This document shows, one piece after another, positions 55,403 to 64,000 of a stretch of DNA of 64,000 nt (the first letter of the stretch is position 1; every line of letters begins with the position of its first letter). The notes beneath the pieces were generated by a model. The model made no database searches, was not told the origin of the DNA, and saw only the letters and a list, made by a program, of their open reading frames with translations. This stretch comes from Bradyrhizobium sp. SZCCT0148 (GTDB taxonomy: Bacteria; Pseudomonadota; Alphaproteobacteria; Rhizobiales; Xanthobacteraceae): the NCBI RefSeq assembly GCF_018129985.1, contig NZ_JAFCKT010000004.1:372001-436000 (forward strand). The letters run 5' to 3'. The position numbers were made by a program, and so were the translations under genes.

Positions 55403-56227
55403 ATGAAGCTGATTCACTTGAGCGACATTCACCTGACGGCGCCCGGCGCAACCATCGGCGGGCGCGATCCGCGCGCCAATTTCGAACGGGCGCTGGCGCA
55501 TGCCCTGAAGGATCACCACGACGCCGAGTTGATGGTGATCACCGGTGATCTCTCGGATTGGGGCGATGCCGCCGACTATCACTGGCTGAAGCAACAGCTC
55601 GACGAATATCCGCTGCCGGTCCGGCTGTGCATCGGCAACCATGACCGGCGCGCTGCCTTCCTGAGCGTCTTCCCCGACCTCGCCGACGACAACGGCTTCG
55701 TCCAGGGCATCCACGACACCGTCGCCGGTCGCTGCCTGTTCCTCGACACCGCTCATCCGGACACGCATGCCGGCCGCTATTGCGACGAGCGCCTCGGCTG
55801 GCTCGAGGCACGGCTTGCCGAGCATGGCGGGCCATTCCTGCTGTTCATGCATCACAACCCGATGCCGGTGCATCTGGCGCCGCTCGACCAGATCCGCCTG
55901 CTCGACGACGCACCGTTCCGGCGTCTCGTCGGCCGCAACCGGTCGAAGATCCGTCACGTCTTCTTCGGGCATTGTCATCTGCCGCTGGCCGGTTCGGTCG
56001 CTGGCGTGCCCGTCTCGTCGCTGCGCGGCACCAATCATGCAAGCTATCCCCTGTTCTCGGAGACCAAGCTGCTGAGCGCGTCCGACCTGCCGCAATCCTA
56101 TGGCGTGGTGTTTTTCGGAGAAGACTATGTGACCGTGCACATGGTGGAGTACGGCTACGATGGTCCGATCCGCATCGAAGGCTCGCCCGACTATCAGGCC
56201 TGGGATCGCGAGACCATGGTGCGGTGA
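55403..56227 (+). CDS. Metallophosphodiesterase (GpdQ-like, calcineurin superfamily)
   Basis: A 274-aa cytoplasmic phosphodiesterase with the complete metal set: LSDIHL (DxH), ITGDLSDWGD, CIGNHDRR (GNHD), FMHHNPMP and FFGHCHLPL (GHxH). It is most like the GpdQ/cyclic-nucleotide phosphodiesterase group, which hydrolyses glycerophosphodiesters and related diesters. ATG 55403 follows purine-rich GGGAAAGAA; frames further upstream run through the binding-protein gene. Being last in the importer operon, it likely cleaves what the importer brings in. Confidence 0.85.
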   Translation: MKLIHLSDIHLTAPGATIGGRDPRANFERALAHALKDHHDAELMVITGDLSDWGDAADYHWLKQQLDEYPLPVRLCIGNHDRRAAFLSVFPDLADDNGFVQGIHDTVAGRCLFLDTAHPDTHAGRYCDERLGWLEARLAEHGGPFLLFMHHNPMPVHLAPLDQIRLLDDAPFRRLVGRNRSKIRHVFFGHCHLPLAGSVAGVPVSSLRGTNHASYPLFSETKLLSASDLPQSYGVVFFGEDYVTVHMVEYGYDGPIRIEGSPDYQAWDRETMVR

Positions 56228-56589
56228 CCGGCGAGCGCCGCCGGACGCTCTGGGCCGTCAAAAGTCAGCAAGACAGACCGCCGCCACGGGGGCTGGGGGG
56301 TGGGTGGCGGCGGTCCTGCAAACGGTGACAAAGTAGGCATGCGGACAACCACTCTGTACGCCGTCGGCTCAGGGACCATATCAAATCGTGTTCAGCCGGC
56401 GCACTCGTATAAACGTGCTAGTCCATGTGCACCTTGTGCCGCGTGTTTGTAGGAGCGGCGTCACTCCCTCACGGACGCCGCATCCACCGCACGACGGCAT
56501 TCCCGCCAGGGGTCACAAGCCGCCGACCCCATTCGAGATGACAGACTTCCGCTGTGCGCTGGCAAGCCCGGCGCTTATGAGGACACGCC
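56228..56589. other. Intergenic region without a gene, with one hairpin
   Basis: 362 nt after the phosphodiesterase gene and convergent with the transglutaminase gene. The only clear element is the hairpin gaccgccgccac (56276-56287) / gtggcggcggtc (56304-56315), a perfect 12-bp stem around a G-rich loop (gggggctggggggtgg). No T run follows. It could terminate transcription. Confidence 0.6.
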
Positions 56590-57468
56590 CTACTCCAACA
56601 ACAGCACGTCGACGGCGACGCCGAGCTTCTGCTTCGGCGAGCCGACGATGATGCCGTCGACCGGCGAGACGTCGGAGAAGTCTCGCCCGACCGCAAGCAC
56701 GATATGGTCGTTGGCGATCAAGAGATCGTTGGTCGGATCGAAATCGACCCAGCCAAGCTCCGCCCCGCACCACAGCGACACCCAGGCATGCGTGGCATCG
56801 GCGCCTTGCAGGCGCGGCTGGCCGGCCGGCGGAATCGTGCGCAGATATCCGCTGACATAGGCCGCCGGCAGGCCCAGCCCGCGCAGCCCTGCGATCATCA
56901 CATGGGCAAAGTCCTGGCAGACGCCGTGTCGCTTGTCGAAAACCTCGTCCAGCGGCGTCGAGATCACCGTGGCCTTGGGATCATAGCGAAACTCGGTGTG
57001 GATGCGATGCATGAGATCGACCGCACCCTCGAGGACGCCCGCGCCCGGTGCGAAGCTCGTCGCCGCATAGGCGCTGACGGGACGCAGCATCGGCACGAGT
57101 GGACTCGCGAAGACATAACCGACCGGCGAGGACGGCCCGAGGCTGGTGGCCTCGAAGGCGATGTCGCGGATGCTCTCCCAGGACGGGCTGACGGCGTCGC
57201 GCGCCTGCGGCTTACGCGACACCGAGACACGCGAACGCGAGTCGATGCGCAAATTGCGATGCGCGGCCTCGATCACGATGCTCTCCGTCAGCGTGCCGAA
57301 GAAGTCGCGGCGGACGTTGCGCTCGGAGGGCCTCGGACGGATCTCGACCTTGTGCGAGATCAGTTCCTGGCCGCCGCCGCTCCGCGGCTCCAGCCGCAGC
57401 GTGCAGCGGGCGAAGCTGACGGCATTCTCGTACTCGTAGGTGGTGACGTGCCTGATGTCGTAGATCAC
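56590..57468 (-). CDS. Transglutaminase-like cysteine protease-fold protein (small)
   Basis: A 292-aa protein with the bacterial transglutaminase N-terminal domain (IYDIRHVTTYEYENAVSFAR) and a transglutaminase-like core with the triad Cys184 (HGVCQDFAHV), His227 (DATHAWVSLW) and Asp in WVDFDPTND (about 242-244). It overlaps the ATP-grasp gene by 4 nt and is the last gene of a three-gene operon. In this family the core may act as a peptidase or amidase, or in cross-linking; the substrate is unknown. Confidence 0.88.
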   Translation of the reverse strand: MIYDIRHVTTYEYENAVSFARCTLRLEPRSGGGQELISHKVEIRPRPSERNVRRDFFGTLTESIVIEAAHRNLRIDSRSRVSVSRKPQARDAVSPSWESIRDIAFEATSLGPSSPVGYVFASPLVPMLRPVSAYAATSFAPGAGVLEGAVDLMHRIHTEFRYDPKATVISTPLDEVFDKRHGVCQDFAHVMIAGLRGLGLPAAYVSGYLRTIPPAGQPRLQGADATHAWVSLWCGAELGWVDFDPTNDLLIANDHIVLAVGRDFSDVSPVDGIIVGSPKQKLGVAVDVLLLE

Positions 57469-59987
57469 GCCAGCCCCGTCAGCTTTTCCGGCCGGCTGGC
57501 ATTGGTTCCGTGCGGGAAGTAATGCAGCCCGATCGCGTCGGCGAGGCTGAGCAGATCCTGCTCCAGCGCGAACAGGGTCCTGACTTCGAGTGTCTCGGCT
57601 TCGGCGGTGGTCAGCATCGCCCGAACCGCCAGCGCAAGCCGCTGCGGCCGCTCGATCAGGCCATGCTCCTTCAGGCTGGGCAATGCTGCGATATGCTCGT
57701 TCAGCGTCGTCACCTGGAATGCCACCGAGCGCGGATTGTAGGGATCGAGCACCGCGAGGTCGCGCACCGGGGCCAGGATCGGCGCCAGCAGATAGCGCGA
57801 GCGATAGGTGATTTGGGAATCCACCAGCGTCAGCAGGATGTCGAGATCCTCGTCCCCGGCCTCGTCATAGGCGAACTGCCGGGCGAAGCGCGTCGTGTTG
57901 ATGGCGCGCTCGGCGCGGCGGCCGACATCGAGGAAACGCCAGCCGGCAGCGCGATTCATGTTTTCCTGCGCAAGACCCGCGAAGCTCGCAAGCTCCTGCA
58001 AGGTCAGCTCGGCCACACTCAGCACGCTGTCGTCGTCTTCGACCTCGTAGGAGAGCCGGTCGGCCATTTCGGTGATGACCTGCCAGGCATCGGGCGACAG
58101 CCGCTCGCGCAAGGAGGTCGCCGTGCGCTGAGCCGCACGCACCAGCGACAACGCCGAGCCCGGCTGCTCCGTGCTCTGCAACGCCTCGGCGGCAATGCGC
58201 CCGGGTGTCGCGCGGGAGGCTTGCGAGATCGCGCCCCAGGCCACGAGCAGGCGCTGGATTCGTTCGGCCGATTGCAGTGAGGCCGCGGTGCCCTTGTTCG
58301 GGCCGCTTGGCGAGCCCACCGCCCGCACCAGCCGCAGCGTCGCCTCGGCGCGCTCGAGATAGCGGCCGAGCCAGAACAGATTGTCGGCGGCACGGCTCGG
58401 CAGAACGCCGGCGATGCGGCGGATCCGCACCTTGTCGGTCGCCGGCAGCAGCGACGCGGTCGAGACCTTCTTCTCCGAGACCACCCAGACATCGGCGGCG
58501 CGTGCGCCGTCGCCCATCGACACGGCGCGCGCATCCGGCTGCTCGGCGATCCGGCAGAAGCCGCCGGGCATGATGGCCCAGCCGTCCGGCGTCGCGGCGG
58601 CAAACACGCGCAGCACGAAGGGACGTGGCGTGAGCTGCCCGTGCTCCCACACCGGCATGGTGGAGAGACGCACCACCTCCTGGCCGACATAATCCATGCC
58701 GCGCGCGCTGATGGCATCGATCAGGCGCTGACGCCCGGCGGCGTCGAGCTCGCTGGCAAGCACCGGGCCGTTGCTGTCGAAGCCGGTCACGCCGCGCCGG
58801 TAGGCGCCTTCGATCGCGACCTCGTCGAGCCGCGACAACACCTCGTCACGCGCGGATTTCTGACCGCACCACCAGGTCGCGATGTGCGGCATCTTCAGCT
58901 CTTCGCCAAGCAGGCGGCGGCTGAGCGCCGGCAGGAAGCCGAGCAGCGCCCGCGCCTCCAGCACGCCCGAGCCCGGCATGTTGGCGACGACGACACCGTC
59001 CTTGCGCAGCACGTCGATCAGGCCGGGCACGCCGAGGTGGGAGGAGGCATCGAGCTCGAGCGGATCGAGCGAATTGGAATCGACCCGGCGCAGCAGTACG
59101 TCGAGCCGCTTCAGCCCCGCGACCGTGCGGATGTGGATGCGATTGTCGCTGACCGCCAGATCGTCGCCCTCGACCAGCAGGAAGCCGAGATAGCGCGCCA
59201 GCGTCGCGTGCTCGAAATAGGTCTCGCTGAAACTGCCCGGCGTGAGCACGCCGATCCGCGGCTCGTCGCGATCGGCGCGGGCGCGAAGACTGTCGCGGAA
59301 CGCCTCGAAGAACGGCGCGACGCGCGGCACGTTCATCGACTTGTAGAGGTCGGAGAAGGCGCGCGACAGCACCAGGCGGTTTTCCAGCGCATAGCCCGCG
59401 CCCGACGGCGCCTGCGTGCGGTCGCCGAGCACCCACCAGCGGCCGTCGGGCCCGCGCCCGACATCCGCGGCATAGAGCGAGAGGTAGCGCCCGCCCGGCG
59501 GCGGCACGCCACAGACGGGACGGAGATATTCGGGGCTGCCGGCGATCGCGCCCGCAGGCAGCGCGCCTTCGGCGACCAGCCGTCCCTCGCCGTAGATGTC
59601 GCGCAGCACGCGCTCGAGCAGCTCGGCGCGCTGGGTAATGCCGGCGCAGAGCTGCTTCCAGTCGGCCTCGTCGATCAGGAGCGGCAGATGACTGAGCGAC
59701 CACGGTCGGTCGGCGCTGTCGCCGGGCGCGCGGTAGGTGACGCCGGCCTCGCGGAGGTGGCGGTCGGCCATGCCGAAGCGCCGCTCGACCTCATCGGTCG
59801 CAAGCGCACCGAAGGCCTCGAAGAAGCGGTTCCAGACCGGTCGCGGGACGCCGTCGGCGGCCAGGAATTCGTCAGGAATGCCGGGCAGGCGGCGATAGTC
59901 GCGAACCCATTGCGCGAGCCGGCGCTGGCCCTCACGCTGGCTTTGCGCCTTACTCGCCTTGTCCTGTTCGGCTGCGCCCTCGCCCAT
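57465..59987 (-). CDS. Circularly permuted ATP-grasp / alpha-E fusion protein
   Basis: An 840-aa fusion. The N-terminal part, to about residue 490, is a circularly permuted ATP-grasp domain (landmarks YGEGRLVAEGALP, ADVGRGPDGRWWVLGDRTQA, LTPGSFSETYFEHATLARYLG, DNRIHIRTVAGLKRLDVLLR); the rest is the helical alpha-E domain (ADNLFWLGRYLERAEATLRL onward). ATP-grasp enzymes ligate amides to carboxylates, so comparative work proposed this set makes or modifies a peptide. Here both domains are fused into one gene; in many genomes they are separate. Same operon as both transglutaminase genes. Confidence 0.9.
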   Translation of the reverse strand: MGEGAAEQDKASKAQSQREGQRRLAQWVRDYRRLPGIPDEFLAADGVPRPVWNRFFEAFGALATDEVERRFGMADRHLREAGVTYRAPGDSADRPWSLSHLPLLIDEADWKQLCAGITQRAELLERVLRDIYGEGRLVAEGALPAGAIAGSPEYLRPVCGVPPPGGRYLSLYAADVGRGPDGRWWVLGDRTQAPSGAGYALENRLVLSRAFSDLYKSMNVPRVAPFFEAFRDSLRARADRDEPRIGVLTPGSFSETYFEHATLARYLGFLLVEGDDLAVSDNRIHIRTVAGLKRLDVLLRRVDSNSLDPLELDASSHLGVPGLIDVLRKDGVVVANMPGSGVLEARALLGFLPALSRRLLGEELKMPHIATWWCGQKSARDEVLSRLDEVAIEGAYRRGVTGFDSNGPVLASELDAAGRQRLIDAISARGMDYVGQEVVRLSTMPVWEHGQLTPRPFVLRVFAAATPDGWAIMPGGFCRIAEQPDARAVSMGDGARAADVWVVSEKKVSTASLLPATDKVRIRRIAGVLPSRAADNLFWLGRYLERAEATLRLVRAVGSPSGPNKGTAASLQSAERIQRLLVAWGAISQASRATPGRIAAEALQSTEQPGSALSLVRAAQRTATSLRERLSPDAWQVITEMADRLSYEVEDDDSVLSVAELTLQELASFAGLAQENMNRAAGWRFLDVGRRAERAINTTRFARQFAYDEAGDEDLDILLTLVDSQITYRSRYLLAPILAPVRDLAVLDPYNPRSVAFQVTTLNEHIAALPSLKEHGLIERPQRLALAVRAMLTTAEAETLEVRTLFALEQDLLSLADAIGLHYFPHGTNASRPEKLTGLA

Positions 59988-60014
59988 GCGCCTCTCCCTG
60001 CCCCACCATCATAC

Positions 60015-63000
60015 TCATTGCAGGAGCGGGGTCCGCAAGTCGAGGGTCAGCGGAAACTCATTTGTGCGTTCCTCGGGCGGCGGCTGCATTGGCCCCGGCG
60101 TGTGGCCGTGGTCCTGGAAGCGCGCCAGCCGCCGCGCCTCGGCCTCATAGGTGTTGACCGGCTTGGTGTCGTAGTTGCGCCCGCCGGGATGGGCGACGTG
60201 GTAGACGCAGCCGCCGAGCGAGCGGCCGTTCCAGGTATCGATGAGATCAAAGGTCAGGGGCGCGTGCACCGGAATGGTCGGGTGCAGGCCGGAGGCCGGC
60301 TGCCAGGCCTTGAAGCGGACCCCGGCCACGGCCTCGGCGGAGCGGCCGGTCGAGGTCATCGGCAGGCGGCGGCCGTTGCAGGTGACGATGTGACGGCCCT
60401 CGACGAAGCCTTCCGCCTTGACCTGGAGCCGCTCGACCGAGCTATCGACATAACGCACGGTGCCGCCGGCCGAGCCCTCCTCGCCGAGCACGTGCCAAGG
60501 CTCCAGCGCCTGGCGCAATTCGAGCGTCACGCCGCCCTGATGGACACGGCCGAAGGCGGGAAAGCGGAATTCAAGCTGGGCCAGATACCATTCCGGCTCG
60601 AACGGATAGCCGGAGCTCTTGAGCTCCGAGAGCACGTCCTGAAAATCTTCCCAGATGAAATGCGGCAGCATGAAGCGGTCGTGCAGCGCGGTGCCCCAGC
60701 GCACGAACTTGCCCTGCTGAGGCTCGCGCCAGAATTTTGCGATCAGCGCGCGGATCAGGAGCTGCTGCGCCAGCGACATGCGCGGATCCGGCGGCATTTC
60801 GAGCGCGCGGAATTCGACCAGGCCAAGGCGGCCGGTGGGACCATCCGGCGAATAGAGCTTGTCGATGCAGATCTCGGCGCGGTGAGTGTTGCCGGTGATG
60901 TCGACGAGCAAATGCCGGAACAGCCGGTCAACCAGCCACAGCGGCACCTGGTAGCCCGGCGGCGGCACGTGCGAGAGCGCGATCTCGAGCTCGTACATGC
61001 TGTCGTGCCGGGCCTCGTCGAGGCGCGGCGCCTGGCTGGTCGGACCGATGAACAGGCCGGAGAAGAAATAGGACAGCGACGGATGCCGCTGCCAGTACAG
61101 CACGAGGCTCTTGAGCAGATCGGGCCGGCGCAGGAACGGCGAGTCCTGCGGGCTCGAGCCGCCGATCACGACGTGATTGCCGCCACCGGTGCCGGTGTGG
61201 CGGCCGTCGACCAGGAAGCGGTTGGCGCCGAGCCGCACCTTGCCGGCATCCTCATAGAGGCCGGTGGTGATCTCGACCGCCTCGCGCCAGCTTGACGCCG
61301 GCTGGATGTTGATCTCGAGGACGCCGGGATCCGGCGTGACCTTGATGACCTCGATGCGCGGATCGAACGGCGGCGCATAGCCCTCGACATGGACCTGGAG
61401 CTGCATCTCCTCGGCCGTGGCCTCGACCGCCGCGATCATCTCGAGATAATCCTCGATACGCTCGACCGGCGGCATGAAGGCGCAGATCACGCCATCGCGG
61501 ACCTCGATCGACAGCGCAGTGCGGACGGGGACGGTCGTGTTGAGCTTCTCGGACGCGACGCGCGGCGGTGCCTTCGGGCGCTCCGGCAGCGTGAACACCG
61601 GCAGCTTGCCGCGCGCCTCCATCGGATCCTGCTCGACGATGTAGGGATATTCGCTCGGCGGAACGTAGCCGAGCGAATTGATCGGCAAGCGCAGGCCGAG
61701 CGGGGAATCGCCCGGCACCAGGAACAGATGGTTGCGCCGGAGTTGCCAGCGTTCGCTGCGCCAGCGTGGCGGCGCGTTCCAGCGCTGCACCGGCAGCACG
61801 AAGCCGCGCGGCGCGCGGAGGCCCTGATCGAACACCCGCGCCATGCGCGCGCGTTCCTCCGGATTGGACAATTTGGAATCGGAGGGATCGACGTTGAGAG
61901 GAAGCTCGGCCTCCTTCAGCAGCCAATAGGCGGTGTCCTCATAGGCCGGAATGATGTAGCCGGGATCGAGCCCGAGCCGGGCCGCCGTGCCCTCCATGAA
62001 ATCCTCGGCGTCCTCGACCTGGGCGCGCCGTGGATTCTCGATGCTGGCGATGAGGTCTGCGTTCTTCCAGACCGGCACGCCGTCCTTGCGCCAATAAAGG
62101 CCGAAGGCCCAGCGCGGCAGGCTCTCGCCCGGATACCATTTGCCCTGACCGTAGTGCAGTAGCCCACCCGCTCCGAAGCGTGTGCGCAGACGGCGGATCA
62201 GATCGTCGGCGAGCGCGCGCTTGGTGGGACCGACGGCCTCGGTATTCCATTCGGCAGCTTCGAGATCGTCGACCGAGACGAAGGTGGGTTCACCGCCCAT
62301 GGTGAGCCGCACGTCCTGCGCGGCGAGATCGCCATCCACCAGCTCACCGAGATCGTTGAGCCGCGTCCAGGAATCATCCGAAAACGGCTTGGTGATGCGC
62401 GGCGCCTCGCGGATGCGCTTGACGCTCATGTCGAAATCGAACTCGACCTCGGCAAAGCCGGCACCGCCGGAGATCGGCGCGGCGGAGCGATAATGCGGCG
62501 TGGCGGCAACCGGGATGTGTCCCTCCCCCGCGAGCATGCCGGAGGTCGCGTCGAACCCAATCCAGCCCGCGCCCGGCAGGTAGACCTCGGCCCAGGCATG
62601 CAGATCGGTGAAATCGTTCTCGACCTCGGGCGGCCCCTCGATCGGATCGATGTCGGGACGGATCTGGATCAGATAGCCGGAGACGAAGCGCGCGGCGAGA
62701 CCGAGATGACGGAAGGTCTGGATCAGGAGCCACGCGGAGTCGCGGCACGAGCCGGCCGCGGAGGTGAGCGTCTCCTCCGGCGTCTGCACGCCCGGCTCCA
62801 TGCGGATGACGTAGCTGATCTTCTGCTGCAACTGCCTGTTGAGATCGACCAGGAAATTGACCGTGTTCGGGGCTTCGCGCGGGATCGAGGCGAGATACTT
62901 TGCGAAGGCAGGATCGGGCTTGATGGTCTCCAGATAAGGCGCCAGCTCCGTTTTCAGATCCTTCGGATAGTCGAACGGAAAGCTGTCGGCGTAAGGCTCG

Positions 63001-63284
63001 ACGAAGAAGTCGAACGGATTGACCGTGGTCATCTGCGCCGTGAAGTCGACCTCGAATTTCAGCTCGGTCGTCTTCTCCGGAAAGACGTAGCGGGCGAGCC
63101 AGTTGCCTTGCGGGTCCTGCTGCCAGTTCACGAAATGATTGGATGGCGTGACCTTGAGCGAATAACTCAGGATCGGCGTCCGCGTATGCGGCGCCGGGCG
63201 CAGGCGGATGGTCTGCGGGCCGAGATCGATCGGTCGGTCGTATTTGTAGTGGGTGACGTGGTGTAATGCGACGTAGATCGACAC
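60015..63284 (-). CDS. Transglutaminase-DUF2126 protein (large)
   Basis: A 1089-aa protein. N-terminal transglutaminase-like domain ([20 protein letters not shown]) with the triad Cys180 ([13 protein letters not shown]), His229 ([12 protein letters not shown]) and Asp245 (WIGFDATSG). From about residue 300 a DUF2126 domain follows, with [20 protein letters not shown] and the [12 protein letters not shown] glycine segment. I start it at GTG 63284 because homologues begin MSI(H/Y)VALHHVTHY; the frame is open to 63341. It heads the operon; the ATP-grasp gene follows after 27 nt. Confidence 0.92.
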   Translation of the reverse strand: MSIYVALHHVTHYKYDRPIDLGPQTIRLRPAPHTRTPILSYSLKVTPSNHFVNWQQDPQGNWLARYVFPEKTTELKFEVDFTAQMTTVNPFDFFVEPYADSFPFDYPKDLKTELAPYLETIKPDPAFAKYLASIPREAPNTVNFLVDLNRQLQQKISYVIRMEPGVQTPEETLTSAAGSCRDSAWLLIQTFRHLGLAARFVSGYLIQIRPDIDPIEGPPEVENDFTDLHAWAEVYLPGAGWIGFDATSGMLAGEGHIPVAATPHYRSAAPISGGAGFAEVEFDFDMSVKRIREAPRITKPFSDDSWTRLNDLGELVDGDLAAQDVRLTMGGEPTFVSVDDLEAAEWNTEAVGPTKRALADDLIRRLRTRFGAGGLLHYGQGKWYPGESLPRWAFGLYWRKDGVPVWKNADLIASIENPRRAQVEDAEDFMEGTAARLGLDPGYIIPAYEDTAYWLLKEAELPLNVDPSDSKLSNPEERARMARVFDQGLRAPRGFVLPVQRWNAPPRWRSERWQLRRNHLFLVPGDSPLGLRLPINSLGYVPPSEYPYIVEQDPMEARGKLPVFTLPERPKAPPRVASEKLNTTVPVRTALSIEVRDGVICAFMPPVERIEDYLEMIAAVEATAEEMQLQVHVEGYAPPFDPRIEVIKVTPDPGVLEINIQPASSWREAVEITTGLYEDAGKVRLGANRFLVDGRHTGTGGGNHVVIGGSSPQDSPFLRRPDLLKSLVLYWQRHPSLSYFFSGLFIGPTSQAPRLDEARHDSMYELEIALSHVPPPGYQVPLWLVDRLFRHLLVDITGNTHRAEICIDKLYSPDGPTGRLGLVEFRALEMPPDPRMSLAQQLLIRALIAKFWREPQQGKFVRWGTALHDRFMLPHFIWEDFQDVLSELKSSGYPFEPEWYLAQLEFRFPAFGRVHQGGVTLELRQALEPWHVLGEEGSAGGTVRYVDSSVERLQVKAEGFVEGRHIVTCNGRRLPMTSTGRSAEAVAGVRFKAWQPASGLHPTIPVHAPLTFDLIDTWNGRSLGGCVYHVAHPGGRNYDTKPVNTYEAEARRLARFQDHGHTPGPMQPPPEERTNEFPLTLDLRTPLLQ

Positions 63285-63448
63285 GGGGTGCAATGCTCCA
63301 GCAGCTTTTTTGAGCAGAACACCTGATGTCAGCGCGATCAAGCACTAACAACGGGCAGAGAGTGCCTAGGTAAAGTGCGGGTTGACCGTCTTCTTCCTTC
63401 TTCCTTTGCGGGAGAGGGAAAGGAGGCATCGTCCTGCCGGCGAGAGCC

Positions 63449-64000
63449 CTAGGCCGCCGAGGTCAGCCGCTGCAGGAACTGCGTCACCTCGCGGCGAAGC
63501 GTCTCGACTTCGCCGTGGACGCGTTCGGAGGCGCTGTTGACGCGGGCAGCGACGCGGCCGGTGTCGGCGGCGGCCTCACTGATGCCTGACACGTTGGAGG
63601 ACACCTGCGAGGTGCCGGCGGAGGCTTCCTGGACGCTGCGCGCGATCTCGCGTGTCGCGGAACCCTGCTGCTCGATCGAGGCCGCAATGCTTGCCGTGAT
63701 GCCGTCGATCTCCGCGATGGTCTGCGCGATGGCCTCGACGGCCGCGACCGAGTTGCTGGTCGATTGCTGCATCTCGCTGACCTTGGCGCTGATCTCCTCG
63801 GTCGCCTTCGCGGTCTGATTGGCGAGGCTCTTGACCTCGGACGCCACCACGGCAAAGCCGCGGCCGGCCTCACCCGCCCGCGCCGCCTCGATCGTGGCGT
63901 TGAGCGCCAGCAGGTTGGTCTGCGAGGCGATTTCGCTGATCAGCTTGACGACGTCGCCGATCCGCATCGCGGCCTCCGCGAGGCTGCGAATCTCGCTGCC
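63449..64000 (-). CDS. Methyl-accepting chemotaxis protein, C-terminal part (cut by window edge)
   Basis: The last 172 or more residues of a chemoreceptor signalling domain. The conserved hairpin tip ([20 protein letters not shown], then [15 protein letters not shown]) and the following coiled coil are present up to the stop; the N-terminal sensor, membrane and HAMP parts lie beyond 64000. An ATG at 63967 is internal and not the start. Related to but distinct from the receptor at 39921-41660. Confidence 0.88.
   Translation of the reverse strand, partial: GSEIRSLAEAAMRIGDVVKLISEIASQTNLLALNATIEAARAGEAGRGFAVVASEVKSLANQTAKATEEISAKVSEMQQSTSNSVAAVEAIAQTIAEIDGITASIAASIEQQGSATREIARSVQEASAGTSQVSSNVSGISEAAADTGRVAARVNSASERVHGEVETLRREVTQFLQRLTSAA

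Noticed and set aside
58641-61295. 884-codon open frame on the plus strand
   Set aside because: Runs antisense through two well-supported genes; the product has no recognisable domain.
1-64000. tRNA, rRNA, insertion sequences or prophage genes
   Set aside because: None seen: no cloverleaf-like or rRNA sequence, no transposase, integrase or phage structural protein, and no composition shift that would suggest an island.

Overview
The window looks like a chromosomal segment of a Bradyrhizobium-type alphaproteobacterium (Rhizobiales). The reasons are high GC content, a full hopanoid cluster that includes the C-2 methylase HpnP, an imuA-imuB-dnaE2 mutasome with an alphaproteobacterial LexA box (GTTC-N7-GTTC), and several dispersed palindromic repeats of the kind common in Bradyrhizobium. 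I found no rRNA, tRNA, insertion sequence, prophage or CRISPR array. The window is cut at its right edge inside a chemoreceptor gene.

Layout. 0-8.7 kb: DNA damage response. imuA-imuB-dnaE2 reads leftward. A radical SAM gene and a UdgX-type uracil-DNA glycosylase read rightward from the same intergenic region, which carries a LexA box. dnaE2 carries an in-frame insertion of a palindromic repeat. 8.7-14.4 kb: PiT phosphate transporter, M20 amidohydrolase, GMC oxidoreductase and an alpha/beta hydrolase. 14.6-17.3 kb: exported metallophosphoesterase, cupredoxin, ECF sigma factor and zinc-binding anti-sigma factor in one direction.

17.4-39.6 kb: hopanoid region. hpnO and hpnN read left; ispH-hpnH read right from a recognisable sigma-70 promoter; hpnC-D-E-shc-hpnG read left as one operon; hpnP lies further right. 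Together they cover isoprenoid supply (IspH), squalene formation (HpnD, HpnC, HpnE), cyclisation (Shc), side-chain building (HpnH, HpnG, HpnO), A-ring methylation (HpnP) and export (HpnN, perhaps a second RND protein). hpnP sits between the two ethanolamine ammonia-lyase genes, eutB and eutC. About 1.1 kb between hpnH and hpnG has no convincing gene and contains a long, near-continuous hairpin.

39.9-50.9 kb: mixed genes: a chemoreceptor, a single-domain response regulator, two Asp-nucleophile alpha/beta hydrolases, an acyl-CoA dehydrogenase, a LivK-type binding protein, an iron-sulfur (6-4) photolyase-type protein, an HD hydrolase and a LysR regulator. 51-56.2 kb: an ABC importer operon of the Ugp/Mal type ending in a GpdQ-like metallophosphodiesterase, divergent from the LysR gene. 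56.6-63.3 kb: a three-gene operon of a large transglutaminase-DUF2126 protein, a circularly permuted ATP-grasp/alpha-E fusion and a small transglutaminase, a poorly characterised peptide-modification type system. 63.4 kb to the end: the C-terminus of a second chemoreceptor.

The strongest leads are the repeat insertion inside dnaE2, the shared LexA-box region of the mutasome and rSAM-UdgX genes, the long hairpin in the hopanoid cluster, hpnP splitting eutBC, and the transglutaminase/ATP-grasp operon.
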